From positions 1-64,000 of the forward strand of contig CAYREX010000005.1 of the NCBI GenBank assembly GCA_964423505.1: a stretch of DNA of 64,000 bases. Direction: 5' to 3'. A model generated the notes under the pieces. The model had not been told where the DNA came from and made no database searches. It was given only the letters and a program-made list of their open reading frames with translations. The position numbers and the translations under genes were made by a program. Source of the DNA: CAYREX01 sp964423505 (GTDB lineage: Bacteria > Fermentibacterota > Fermentibacteria > Fermentibacterales > JCC-6). Below, piece after piece: positions 41,614-50,625 of the stretch (position 1 is its first letter; every line of letters begins with the position of its first letter).

Positions 41614-42864
41614 ATGTACGAGATAACCGGCGCCGAAGGCGACAGGCGGACCATCAGCTTCACTGAGCCCGCCGAGTCCGTGGAGAGAAGGTTCGAGAGG
41701 GTCAGGAGAGAGATCTCCCGGGATATCGAGATGCCCGGATTCAGGCCGGGCAAGGTCCCCAGGTCGGTCGTAGACAGGAAGTTCGGGAACCTGATAAGGG
41801 CGGAGGTGGCCGACGCGGTCCGGCGGGATGCGCTGGAGGAGGTCATCGAGGCCGAGGACTGGATACTCGGCGACAGGGACCCGGAGCTCTCCATGGGAAT
41901 GCCGGCGGAGGGGGAGGACTTCCGGTTGGAGATGACCCTCTACCTCCACGAGACCAGGGCCCCGGAGGGCCTGGACGAGATAGGCGTGGAGCTCCCCCCG
42001 ACGGACCCGGAGGCGGAGGAGGAGCGGATGCTCCGCTCCCTCCGGGAGAGGATGGTCAGCTACGAGCCGGTGGATAGGCCAGCCGCCGACGGCGACGCGG
42101 TGAAGCTCAGGGTCACGCCGCTGGGCGAGGGCGCGCCGGAGGAGCAGGATATCACAGTCATCCTCGGCAACAGCAGCCTGGGTCCGGGCATGGACGGGCT
42201 TCTGGAGGGGCTCCCGGAGGGAGCTGTCTTCGAGGCCAGGCCGCGCCGCGAGGGGGGGGAGGAGGCGCCGCTGCACAGGTTCACGGTGCTCTCCGTGATG
42301 GAGGAGCTCCTTCCCGGCCTGGACGACGACCTCGCCATGAGCGTGGCCGGCCTTGAGACCCTCGACGAGCTCAGGGAGAGGGTGAGGGAGAGCATCCGGG
42401 ACCGGAGGGAGTCCGAGGTTTCCCGCGAGACCGAGCGCCAGGTGCTGGAGACCCTTCGGGAGGCGGGTGATGCAGAGCCGCCGGAGTACATGGTGGAGAA
42501 CCTCTCCCGGGAGTATCTGACCAGCCTCTCGGATGAGGAGCCGGACGAGAGGACACTGGCGGCCATCAGGCAGATAGCGGCGGAGAAGGTCAGCGAGTTC
42601 CTCCTGCTCCGGGCCCTGGCGAAGTCCGAGGGGCTGTCCGCAGACCCGGAGGAGCTGGAGGAGGCCGTGGCGGCGGGCGAGTCCAGGGGGTCCGCTCTCG
42701 ACCGGCTTCGGAACGCGAAGGCCGTGGAACTGCTCATGTCGAGGGTGACTACTACAGAGAGAGAGCCCGGGGAGGGGGAAGCTGCACCCGAGCCGGAGGA
42801 GGAGCCGGACCCGGGCTGGAGCTGGGTCCTCGAGGGCGAGGCGGAACCGGAGGAGCAGGCATGA
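41614..42864 (+). CDS. tig: Trigger factor (ribosome-associated chaperone and prolyl isomerase)
   Basis: 416 residues. The ribosome-binding loop reads FRPGKVPRSVVDRKFG, close to the consensus GFRxGKxP. The FKBP-like domain covers about 150-235 and the helical C-terminal domain 240-380 (RETERQVLETLREAGDAEPPEYMVE). The end is an acidic tail with a WSW triplet (EGEAAPEPEEEPDPGWSWVLEGEAEPEEQA, positions 42772-42861), absent from most family members. It folds nascent chains at the ribosome exit. The ATG overlaps nothing upstream; its stop overlaps clpP in ATGA. The tig-clpP-clpX order is common. Confidence 0.93.
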   Translation: MYEITGAEGDRRTISFTEPAESVERRFERVRREISRDIEMPGFRPGKVPRSVVDRKFGNLIRAEVADAVRRDALEEVIEAEDWILGDRDPELSMGMPAEGEDFRLEMTLYLHETRAPEGLDEIGVELPPTDPEAEEERMLRSLRERMVSYEPVDRPAADGDAVKLRVTPLGEGAPEEQDITVILGNSSLGPGMDGLLEGLPEGAVFEARPRREGGEEAPLHRFTVLSVMEELLPGLDDDLAMSVAGLETLDELRERVRESIRDRRESEVSRETERQVLETLREAGDAEPPEYMVENLSREYLTSLSDEEPDERTLAAIRQIAAEKVSEFLLLRALAKSEGLSADPEELEEAVAAGESRGSALDRLRNAKAVELLMSRVTTTEREPGEGEAAPEPEEEPDPGWSWVLEGEAEPEEQA

Positions 42865-43448
42865 CCTCTATCGTACCCTTCGTGGTGGAGCGCGAGGGCA
42901 ACCGCGAGCGCTCCTACGACATCTACTCCAGGCTGCTGAAGGAGCGGATCGTCTTCGTCGGCGACGCCATAAGCGACCAGGCCGCGTCGCTCATAGTGGC
43001 CCAGCTTCTCTTCCTCGAGGGCGAGGACCGGGACAAGGACATCAACATGTACATAAGCAGTCCCGGCGGGATAGTCTCCGCGGGGCTCGCGATATACGAC
43101 ACCATGCAGTTCATAAGGCCGCCCATAGCGACCTTCTGCATGGGCACCGCGGCGAGCATGGCGGCGCTCCTGCTTGCCGCCGGGAGCGCAGGCAAGAGGA
43201 ACATCCTGCCCCACGCCAGGGTGATGATACACCAGCCCATGGGCGGAACCCGCGGCCAGGCCAGCGACATAGAGATACAGGCAAGGGAGATACTGAAGCT
43301 TCGCGGGATGATGAACAACATTCTCGCCGAGCACACGGGCCAGCCTCTGGAGAGGATAGAGCGCGACACCGACAGGAACTTCTGGATGAGCGCCGAGGAG
43401 GCCGTGGAATACGGTATCGTTGACAACATCCTCACCACGAGGAGCTGA
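42861..43448 (+). CDS. clpP: ATP-dependent Clp protease proteolytic subunit
   Basis: 195 residues. The catalytic serine is in FCMGTAASMAALLLAAG, the histidine in ARVMIHQPMGG and the aspartate in ERDTDRNFWMSAEEAVEYGIVD. The N-terminus FVVEREGNRERSYDIYSRLLKERIVFVG is normal. It forms the tetradecameric protease chamber with ClpX encoded 11 bp downstream. Confidence 0.98.
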   Translation: MTSIVPFVVEREGNRERSYDIYSRLLKERIVFVGDAISDQAASLIVAQLLFLEGEDRDKDINMYISSPGGIVSAGLAIYDTMQFIRPPIATFCMGTAASMAALLLAAGSAGKRNILPHARVMIHQPMGGTRGQASDIEIQAREILKLRGMMNNILAEHTGQPLERIERDTDRNFWMSAEEAVEYGIVDNILTTRS

Positions 43449-43459
43449 CGGGAAGCCAG

Positions 43460-44695
43460 ATGGCCAAGGACAAGAGATGCTCGTTCTGCGGCAGGCCGAT
43501 AGACGAGGTCAACCAGCTGATACAGGGCCCGGGCGTCCACATATGCGACGACTGCGTCAGGTACTGCAGCGAGCTGGTGACGCTGGAGAGCGAGGAGGAG
43601 ACGACCGAGGAGCTCGTGCAGGGCGAGCTCCCCATACCATCGGAGATCAAGTCCAGGCTCGACGACTACGTAGTGGGCCAGGAGACGGCAAAGCGGGTCA
43701 TATCCGTCGCCGTCTACAACCACTACAAGAGGCTCCGCAGCAGGAGCCTCGAGTCGGACGTCGAGCTGGAGAAGAGCAACATCCTGATGCTGGGGCCCAC
43801 AGGCGTCGGCAAGACGCTGATAGCACGCACCCTGGCCAGGATACTGGACGTGCCCTTCGCCATAGCCGACGCGACCACGCTGACCGAGGCCGGCTACGTC
43901 GGGGAGGACGTGGAGAACATCCTCCTCCGCCTCCTCCAGGTGACCGACATGGACGTTGCGACGGCCCAGCAGGGAATCATCTACATAGACGAGCTGGACA
44001 AGATATCGCGGAAGTCCGAGAACCCCTCCATCACCAGGGACGTCTCCGGAGAGGGGGTGCAGCAGGCGCTCCTCAAGATCATCGAGGGGACGATTGCCAG
44101 CGTCCCGCCACAGGGAGGAAGGAAGCATCCCTACCAGGACAACATACTGGTGGACACCTCCAACATCCTCTTCATCTGCGGAGGCGCCTTCGGGGGGCTC
44201 TCCTCCATAGTCGAGCGCAGGCTCAGGCGGTCGATGATAGGCTTCGGCGCAGGCGAGCTGGAGAGGGAGTCCGATGGGGGCGTGCTAGCGGCAGCCGACC
44301 CGCACGACCTGGTACACTACGGCCTCCTCCCCGAGCTGGTGGGCCGCCTGCCGGTGATCGTCGCCCTGGACGACCTGGACGAGGAAGACCTGGTGAGGGT
44401 CCTCACCGAGCCCAGGAATGCTCTCGTGAGGCAGTACGCCTACCTCTTCGAGCTCGAGGACGTCGAGCTGACCTTCGCCGACGGGGCGCTCGAGCAGATT
44501 GCCAGGGAGGCCCTCAGGGCCGGCAGCGGCGCCAGGGGGCTCCGCTCGGTGATGGAGCGCGTGCTCCTCGGACCCATGTACGACCTGCCCGGCACGCCGG
44601 ACGTGAGGAAGCTCGTCGTGACCCCCGGGATGGTCCGGGGCGAGGAGGAGCCCCGCCTGGTCCGGGAGAGGGAGGAGTCCGGGAAGGCCGGTTGA
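43460..44695 (+). CDS. clpX: ATP-dependent Clp protease ATP-binding subunit ClpX
   Basis: 411 residues. The zinc-binding domain has CSFCGRPIDEVNQLIQGPG and CDDCVRYC (four cysteines). Walker A is LGPTGVGKTLIART (about 113-120), Walker B is IIYIDELDKI, sensor and pore-loop parts are present (ADATTLTEAGYVGEDVEN; GRLPVIVALDDLDEEDL). It unfolds tagged proteins for ClpP. Confidence 0.98.
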   Translation: MAKDKRCSFCGRPIDEVNQLIQGPGVHICDDCVRYCSELVTLESEEETTEELVQGELPIPSEIKSRLDDYVVGQETAKRVISVAVYNHYKRLRSRSLESDVELEKSNILMLGPTGVGKTLIARTLARILDVPFAIADATTLTEAGYVGEDVENILLRLLQVTDMDVATAQQGIIYIDELDKISRKSENPSITRDVSGEGVQQALLKIIEGTIASVPPQGGRKHPYQDNILVDTSNILFICGGAFGGLSSIVERRLRRSMIGFGAGELERESDGGVLAAADPHDLVHYGLLPELVGRLPVIVALDDLDEEDLVRVLTEPRNALVRQYAYLFELEDVELTFADGALEQIAREALRAGSGARGLRSVMERVLLGPMYDLPGTPDVRKLVVTPGMVRGEEEPRLVREREESGKAG

Positions 44696-44727
44696 CCCGG
44701 GCTTCCGGGAGGAGCTGAGGTACCGGA

Positions 44728-45297
44728 TTGAGCGCCTTCGCCCTGGAGTTCGTCAGGAGTTGTCCGGGCCCGGCCCACCTGCCGACCGACGGGCTTCCCG
44801 AGATAGCCCTGGCAGGACGCTCCAACGTGGGCAAGTCCTCGCTCCTGAACAAGCTGGCCGGGCGCAGGTCCCTCGCCAGGACCAGCTCCAGCCCCGGCTG
44901 CACCAGGCTGCTGAACCTCTACAGCGTGCCCGGCCGCTTTCACGTGATCGACCTCCCCGGCTACGGGTACGCGAAGGCGCCCGTCGGCGAGGTCAGGCGC
45001 TGGACGGACTGGATCGGAGAGTACCTGGTGGAGAGGGCCCCCCTGCGGGGCGTGGTGCTCCTTGTCGACGCCAGGCACCCGGAGCTCGACTCGGATGCCG
45101 AGATGGCCGGCTTCCTCCTGGAGAGGGGGAGGCCGTTCATCGTTGCTCTCACCAAGTCGGACAAGCTGTCGCGGAGCAGGCTCGCCGGGGCGAGGAGGAA
45201 GGCCGAGGCCATGGGGCCGGTCGTGCCGGTCTCCTCCGTGACCGGGGCCGGGCTCCCGGAGCTGAGGAGATGGATGGCCCGGGCCGTCGCGGTCTAG
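44728..45297 (+). CDS. engB: Ribosome biogenesis GTP-binding protein EngB/YsxC
   Basis: 189 residues from TTG 44728 with GGGAGGAG about 13 nt upstream. The GTPase motifs are GRSNVGKSSLLNKL (G1), PGCTRLLNLY (G2 region), DLPGYGYAKAP (G3), TKSDK (G4) and SSVTGAG (G5), the set characteristic of EngB. It acts in assembly of the large ribosomal subunit. It sits between clpX and purA in the same direction. Confidence 0.95.
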   Translation: MSAFALEFVRSCPGPAHLPTDGLPEIALAGRSNVGKSSLLNKLAGRRSLARTSSSPGCTRLLNLYSVPGRFHVIDLPGYGYAKAPVGEVRRWTDWIGEYLVERAPLRGVVLLVDARHPELDSDAEMAGFLLERGRPFIVALTKSDKLSRSRLAGARRKAEAMGPVVPVSSVTGAGLPELRRWMARAVAV

Positions 45298-45322
45298 AGG
45301 GCCTGGAGGGAGAGGTCTACCG

Positions 45323-46597
45323 ATGCCTGTCACCATAGTGGTCGGTCTCCAGTGGGGCGACGAGGGCAAGGGCAAGGTCGTGGACCACCTTACCGCAGGC
45401 GCCGACGCGGTAGCCCGTTTCTCCGGCGGCGCCAACGCCGGGCACACGGTCATGCTCGGCGGGGAGAGGGTCGCCCTCCACCAGCTCCCCTCCGGCATGC
45501 TCAGGCCGGCGGTCCAGGGCTTCATCGGAGCCGGTTGCGTCGTGGACCCGGTCGCGCTGGCCGGTGAGGCCGGCGAGCTGTCGGAGCTGGGCCTCGGAGT
45601 CTGGGAGCGGCTCCTCGTATCGACCAAGGCCCACCTGGTCCATCCCGCCTTCCGGCTCATGGAGGAGGCGGACGAGTCCGGAAGGGAGAGCGGCGCGGTC
45701 GGCACCACCAGGCGGGGCATAGGCCCGGCCTACGTCCGCAAGTTCCAGAGGCTCGGGCTGAGGCTGGAGGACGCCGCGGTCCCCTCCGCGCTCCGCCGCC
45801 TCTCGGACAGGCTTCTGGAAGAGGTCTCCGGCCGGCTCTCCCCCTCCGGGGAGGATATGGATCGGCTGCATGCGGAGACGGAGGAGTTCCTGGATGCGTC
45901 CGTCCGGCTGGTTGACAGGGCCGGCGACGTCTCCCTCCGGCTCAACCGGCTGCTGGACGACGGTGGAGGCCTGGTGGCTGAGGGGGCGCAGGGGACGATG
46001 CTGGACCCGGACCACGGCACCTACCCCTACGTGACCTGCGGGCCCTGCGTCTCGGGGGCCGCCTGCGCGAGCCTGGGTATCGGCCCAGCCAGGGTGGACG
46101 AGGTGGTGGGCGTCATGAAGTCCTACTCGACCAGGGTGGGGAACGGCCCCATGCCCACCGAGATGGGGGAAGCCGCCGCCGAGCTGATAAGGGAGCGTGG
46201 CGGGGAGTACGGGACCACCACCGGCAGACCGAGGCGGATAGGCTGGGCCGACGGCGTGCTCGCCAGCTACGCAGCCCGGCTCAACGGATGCTCCTGGGTT
46301 GCGCTCACCCTGCTGGACGTACTCTCCGGCGTCGGCGGCCTCCGCGTATGCTCGCGGTACAGGCTGGACCCGGAGACGGAGGCGGCCCTGTTCGAGACCG
46401 GCCGCAGGATGTCGGAGCACGAGCCGGTGCTCGAGGAGATGGAGGGATGGACCGCCGGGATAGCCGGCGAGACCGAATGGGAGGCGCTGCCCGCCGAGGC
46501 GAGGGCCTACGTCGAGAGGCTGGAGGAGCTGGTGGGCGTCCCGGTAAGGGCGGTCTCCACCGGCCCGGCCAGGGAGGACCTGATCTGGAGGAGCTGA
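45323..46597 (+). CDS. purA: Adenylosuccinate synthase
   Basis: 424 residues. It joins IMP and aspartate with GTP to give adenylosuccinate in AMP synthesis. Motifs: VVGLQWGDEGKGKVVD (GTP and catalytic Asp/His loop), FSGGANAGHTV, GTTRRGIGPAYVRK, EGAQGTMLDPDHGTYPYVT, KSYSTRVGNGPMPTE and TTGRPRRIGW. ATG 45323 follows GGAGGGAGAGG. Its end overlaps the TatD/radical-SAM gene. Confidence 0.97.
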   Translation: MPVTIVVGLQWGDEGKGKVVDHLTAGADAVARFSGGANAGHTVMLGGERVALHQLPSGMLRPAVQGFIGAGCVVDPVALAGEAGELSELGLGVWERLLVSTKAHLVHPAFRLMEEADESGRESGAVGTTRRGIGPAYVRKFQRLGLRLEDAAVPSALRRLSDRLLEEVSGRLSPSGEDMDRLHAETEEFLDASVRLVDRAGDVSLRLNRLLDDGGGLVAEGAQGTMLDPDHGTYPYVTCGPCVSGAACASLGIGPARVDEVVGVMKSYSTRVGNGPMPTEMGEAAAELIRERGGEYGTTTGRPRRIGWADGVLASYAARLNGCSWVALTLLDVLSGVGGLRVCSRYRLDPETEAALFETGRRMSEHEPVLEEMEGWTAGIAGETEWEALPAEARAYVERLEELVGVPVRAVSTGPAREDLIWRS

Positions 46598-47973
46598 GCG
46601 CCGGAGGGGCACCTCTCCCCCTGTTCGACACGCACTGCCACCTGGTCGACCACCGCTTCGCCGGAGACCTGCGGGATGTGCTGGGCCGGGCGAGGGAGAC
46701 CGGAGTGACCGGCTTCCTGGTCCCGGGCACTGACGCTGCCTCCTCCGAGGCGGCCGCGGACCTGGCAGCCTCGCATCCGGGCGTCTTCGCCGCCGCCGGA
46801 ATCCATCCGTCCGAGGCGGAGGCGGGCTCGGTCGGAGCGCTCCGCTCTCAGGTGTTGCGGACGGCTCTCCGGCCGGAGGTGATCGCAATCGGGGAGACCG
46901 GCATGGACATGCACCGCCCCGGGGCGCCGGCCGGGACCCAGGCAGACCTGCTCGCGGCACACCTGCACGCCGCGGAGGCGCTGGGCCTTCCGCTTGTGGT
47001 ACACTCCAGGGACGCGGAGCCGGAGGTGCTGGAGGTGCTGGGAGATGCCCCGCGCTGCCCCGTGGTCCTCCACTGCTACACCGGGCCTGGAGAGTCGGCC
47101 CGCAGGGCCTCGGAGAGGGGCTTCATGGTCGGGCTTGCCGGGGCGGTCACCTACCGCGCCAACTCCGGGCTGCGGGAGACCGTGGCCTCACTGCCGCCCG
47201 AGAGCCTGCTCCTGGAGACCGACGCGCCGTGGCTCTCCCCGGAGCCGGTGCGGGGCGGGAGGAACGAGCCGGCGAACGTGCGCCACGTGCTCCGGGCGGT
47301 CGCCGGGGCCCTGGGCCGCCCCGAGAGGGAGGTGGCGGAGCAGACCACCCGAAGCGCCCGTCGCACCCTGGGGCTGGCAGCCCCCCGCAGGACAGACCTG
47401 GTCTACGTGCTGCGCGGGACCATCTACCTGAACATCACCGGTAGGTGCACGAACAGCTGCACCTTCTGCATACGCGGTCTGACCGAGGGGCTCGGCGGCT
47501 ACCACCTGGCCCATCACGGAGAGCCGGAGGCCTGGCGGCTCCGCAGGCTGGTGGGGCTCCTGGAGCCCTCCTGGTCCGGGTCCGGAGAGCTGGTCTTCTG
47601 CGGCTACGGAGAGCCCACCATGCGGCCCGGGCTTCTCCGGGAGCTGGCGGATGCCGCCTCCCGCAGGGGCTTCAGGGTCAGGCTGAACACCAACGGCCTC
47701 TGCCTCTCGCGGATGGAGGAGGGGGAGACCCGCCGGATGCTGGCGCCATTCGACGTCGTCAGCGTCAGCCTGAACGCCCCGGACGCCGAGACCTACGAGA
47801 GGGTCTGCAGACCGGGGACCGGGGACGCCTGGCGGGAGCTGATGGCCTTCATCCGGCTGGCGGCGGAGATGAAGGATGTGCGGCTCACCGCCGTTGGCAG
47901 GTCCGGGGTCGAGGAGGAGGCCACCGGGGACCTGGCCTCGTCGATGGGCCTCTCCTTCAGGATGAGGCGCTGA
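46585..47973 (+). CDS. TatD-family metal-dependent hydrolase fused to a radical SAM domain
   Basis: About 462 residues. The first 260 are a TatD-type hydrolase: LFDTHCHLVDHRF, IAIGETGMD, VVHSRDAEPEVLEVL, VVLHCYTGPG and LLLETDAPWLSPEPVRG with all metal ligands. The rest is a radical SAM domain: IYLNITGRCTNSCTFCIRG has the CX3CX2C cluster (about C288, C292, C295), followed by ELVFCGYGEPTMRPGLL and VRLNTNGLC. A separate radical SAM protein beside TatD is a known pair; here they are one chain. No ATG, GTG or TTG precedes the DTHCHL motif within a reasonable distance. CTG at 46585, 6 nt after AGGGAGGA, is my choice; CTG 46621 is also possible. Reaction unknown. Confidence 0.82.
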   Translation: MEELSAGGAPLPLFDTHCHLVDHRFAGDLRDVLGRARETGVTGFLVPGTDAASSEAAADLAASHPGVFAAAGIHPSEAEAGSVGALRSQVLRTALRPEVIAIGETGMDMHRPGAPAGTQADLLAAHLHAAEALGLPLVVHSRDAEPEVLEVLGDAPRCPVVLHCYTGPGESARRASERGFMVGLAGAVTYRANSGLRETVASLPPESLLLETDAPWLSPEPVRGGRNEPANVRHVLRAVAGALGRPEREVAEQTTRSARRTLGLAAPRRTDLVYVLRGTIYLNITGRCTNSCTFCIRGLTEGLGGYHLAHHGEPEAWRLRRLVGLLEPSWSGSGELVFCGYGEPTMRPGLLRELADAASRRGFRVRLNTNGLCLSRMEEGETRRMLAPFDVVSVSLNAPDAETYERVCRPGTGDAWRELMAFIRLAAEMKDVRLTAVGRSGVEEEATGDLASSMGLSFRMRR

Positions 47974-48788
47974 TGCTGGACCGGGAGCTGACCCGCCTGC
48001 TGGCAAGGGCGGGCGTGACCCCGAGAAGGAGCCTGGGACAGAGCTTCCTGGTGAACGACCTGGTGGCCCGGGCCATTGCCGAGGAGGCCGCATCCGAAGG
48101 CTCGGTGCTCGAGATAGGGGCAGGGCTCGGTGCCCTCACCGCCAGGCTGCTCCCTCTCTGCGGCTCACTGACCGCCGTGGAGGTCTCATCCGGCATGGCC
48201 GGCCTCCTGGAGGAGCTCTACGGAGCCGATGGGCTCCGGGTGGTCGAGGCAGACTTCCTGCAGGTGGTCCCGGAAGAGCTCCCCGGGCACCCCTTCGACA
48301 CGGTTGCCGGCAACCTGCCATACTCGATATCCTCCCCCGTGGTCTTCCGTCTGCTGGAGCCGTGCTTCTCGGAGGTCCGGAAGGCGGTCGTCATGCTGCA
48401 GAGGGAGGTGGCCATGCGTGCCGAGCCGCGGGTGGGAACGAAGGACTACGGCCGGATGGCCCTCCGGCTCTGGTGCCGGTTCCGGGTCAGGAAGCTGCTG
48501 GATGCCGAGCCCCGTGACTTCCGCCCGGTCCCGGAGGTAAGATCCAGGGTCCTGGTCCTCGAGCGCAAGCCGGAGACCGAGGTCGCCCCGGAGCACCTCC
48601 CCGACTTCGACAGGCTGGCCGGCGTGGCCTTCGCCAGGAGGAGGAAGACGCTGCTCAACAACCTTGCCCCCCTGTTCGGCAGGGAGGAGGCGGCCAGGGC
48701 GATGGAGGAGACGGGCATAGACATGATGGCCAGGGCGGAGCAGGTCCCCCCGGAGACGATGGCCTCGCTGGCTCTGGAGCTGGCGTGA
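47973..48788 (+). CDS. rsmA: 16S rRNA dimethyladenosine transferase RsmA/KsgA
   Basis: 271 residues. It dimethylates two adjacent adenosines near the 3' end of 16S rRNA. Motifs: TPRRSLGQSFLVND, VLEIGAGLGALTARLL (SAM), TAVEVSSGM, VVEADFLQVV and the catalytic VAGNLPYSISSPVVFRLL. The C-terminal helical domain has FARRRKTLLNNL. The start overlaps the TatD fusion stop in TGATG. Confidence 0.95.
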   Translation: MLDRELTRLLARAGVTPRRSLGQSFLVNDLVARAIAEEAASEGSVLEIGAGLGALTARLLPLCGSLTAVEVSSGMAGLLEELYGADGLRVVEADFLQVVPEELPGHPFDTVAGNLPYSISSPVVFRLLEPCFSEVRKAVVMLQREVAMRAEPRVGTKDYGRMALRLWCRFRVRKLLDAEPRDFRPVPEVRSRVLVLERKPETEVAPEHLPDFDRLAGVAFARRRKTLLNNLAPLFGREEAARAMEETGIDMMARAEQVPPETMASLALELA

Positions 48789-50605
48789 GGCGCGTCCTGC
48801 TGCAGCTTCTGCCGCTGCTGCTGGGCACCGCCGCAGCGGTCAACTTCGGGTACGACGTCTCGCTGGAGCAGTACAAGGAGAGCAGCGAGCTGACCAACTC
48901 CATCTCCCTGGCGCAGGAGCTGACCAGCAGGGTCTCCATGAGCGCCAACGCCTCCTTCACCGCCCAGCGCAACCGGGACCTGAACCGCTTCATAGACGGA
49001 AGGGTCGGCTCGGCCAGGGTCGGCTTCCGGCCGATATCGAAGATAGAGCTCGGCGTGAATCTCTCCCGGAGCATCAGCACGGAGGAGCGCTACGGCGAGC
49101 TGGTGCGTGACCAGCTCAGCAACACCACGTCCGGGGAGGTGAGGTACACCCCGTTCTCCTGGCTCTCCATGAGCATGAACCTGGGCGCCCACTACCTGGA
49201 CTACGTCAGCCCCTCCGGCGATACAACCATCAGCGGCTACGACGAGGGCGGCGTCCGGAACGCGAACATCTCCATGTCCAGGTCGCTCTCCGACAGGCTG
49301 GGCACCAACGTGACCCTCATCACCCAGCGGACCCTGGGCAACCAGACCGACAACGGCACCGACCAGCTGGGGGCAAGGGTGAGCTACAGCTTCCCCTCGC
49401 TCTTCCGGGGGGGGAACCTGAGCGCGGAGGTGAACGCATCCAGCAGGTTCACCGAGTACAAGGACTCCACCCAGACGCTCTCCCAGGACACCCGCAGCAC
49501 CGATCTCAACCTCGTGGTGCCCCTGCCCTGGGACTTCCTCTCCATGGAGGTCAGCACCGGCTGGGACTACACCGACAGGAGCTGGGAGGACGAGGCGGAC
49601 ACCACCGGCACCGGCGACGTGAGGGACAGGCTGGAGAGACGACGCAGCATCTCCTCCTCCATCCGCTACCGGATCATCGATGACCTGGAGCTGGACCTGA
49701 CGGTATCCCGGAGCATCGACCGGAACGACAGGAAGCGATCGGCCACCGGCGTGGACAGGCTGTTCGACGTCCACGACACGTCGGACGACAGGTCCTTCAC
49801 CGCCAGCCTGCAGTACTCCCCGGGCGACGCCAGGATCACCTTCGAGCGGCTCGTGCAGCTTTACCGGTACGACACCTTCGGGAGCTGGACGGACAAGTGG
49901 GGGAACGTCTACCGGGACAACAGCGACAGGGACGAGTACATTGAGGTGCTGGCGCTCTTCGCCGAGATACCGGTCACCCCGAGGGTCACGCTGGAGTCCA
50001 GCATGCAGGGTCAGAGGCGGGAGACCATATACCTGATGAGCGAGCAGTCGGGGAACAGCAAGGTCTCCTCGACCTACAGCATAACTCCCGGGTTCAGGTA
50101 CGAAGCCGGCAACGACTGGACGCTCCGGGAGTCGGTGAAGATAACGGCGGACTACACCACCTTCATCTTCCCGGGGCACACGACCTCCGGTACCGACCTG
50201 CTGTTCCGGAGGATGCTCTCGAACATCTCCTTCCAGAGGGTCTCCCCGCAGGACAGCACCACCCTGGGCATCTCGCACAGCCTCCAGTTCCAGGACCAGG
50301 GGAGATACGAGGACTCCGTCTTCCTCCGCTCGGAGGAGGTCCTGAGCAGCACCCTCACCTTCAACCTCGGCTTCAGGGCCGGGACAGTGGGCGTCACCCC
50401 CAGCTACTCGTGGGAGTACTCCAGGAGGGACTACCTCGCCTCCAGCGTCCCGCCGCTGGTGGAGCACCTGCACCACGTCGGGCTCCGTACCCGGCTCGGC
50501 CTGGGCGACGGGGTCCTCTCCATGCAGCTCAAGCGGACCTTCTACTCCAGGGAGGACCGGGAGAGCTACTGGAGGGCCAACGTCGGCCTGAACTACCAGT
50601 TCTGA
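48785..50605 (+). CDS. Outer-membrane beta-barrel protein of unknown function
   Basis: 606 residues from GTG 48785, overlapping rsmA. A signal peptide (LLQLLPLLLGTAAA) is followed by many amphipathic strands with alternating polar residues (for example VSMSANASFTAQRN, VRYTPFSWLSMSMNLGAHYLD, NVTLITQRTLGN). It ends in VGLNYQF, with the terminal aromatic residue recognised by the Bam machinery. Some 20 or more strands can be counted roughly. There is no plug or known family motif. It probably works with the lipoprotein that follows 20 bp later. Confidence 0.75.
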   Translation: MRRVLLQLLPLLLGTAAAVNFGYDVSLEQYKESSELTNSISLAQELTSRVSMSANASFTAQRNRDLNRFIDGRVGSARVGFRPISKIELGVNLSRSISTEERYGELVRDQLSNTTSGEVRYTPFSWLSMSMNLGAHYLDYVSPSGDTTISGYDEGGVRNANISMSRSLSDRLGTNVTLITQRTLGNQTDNGTDQLGARVSYSFPSLFRGGNLSAEVNASSRFTEYKDSTQTLSQDTRSTDLNLVVPLPWDFLSMEVSTGWDYTDRSWEDEADTTGTGDVRDRLERRRSISSSIRYRIIDDLELDLTVSRSIDRNDRKRSATGVDRLFDVHDTSDDRSFTASLQYSPGDARITFERLVQLYRYDTFGSWTDKWGNVYRDNSDRDEYIEVLALFAEIPVTPRVTLESSMQGQRRETIYLMSEQSGNSKVSSTYSITPGFRYEAGNDWTLRESVKITADYTTFIFPGHTTSGTDLLFRRMLSNISFQRVSPQDSTTLGISHSLQFQDQGRYEDSVFLRSEEVLSSTLTFNLGFRAGTVGVTPSYSWEYSRRDYLASSVPPLVEHLHHVGLRTRLGLGDGVLSMQLKRTFYSREDRESYWRANVGLNYQF

Positions 50606-50625
50606 TGGAGAGGGGAGGTCCCGGC

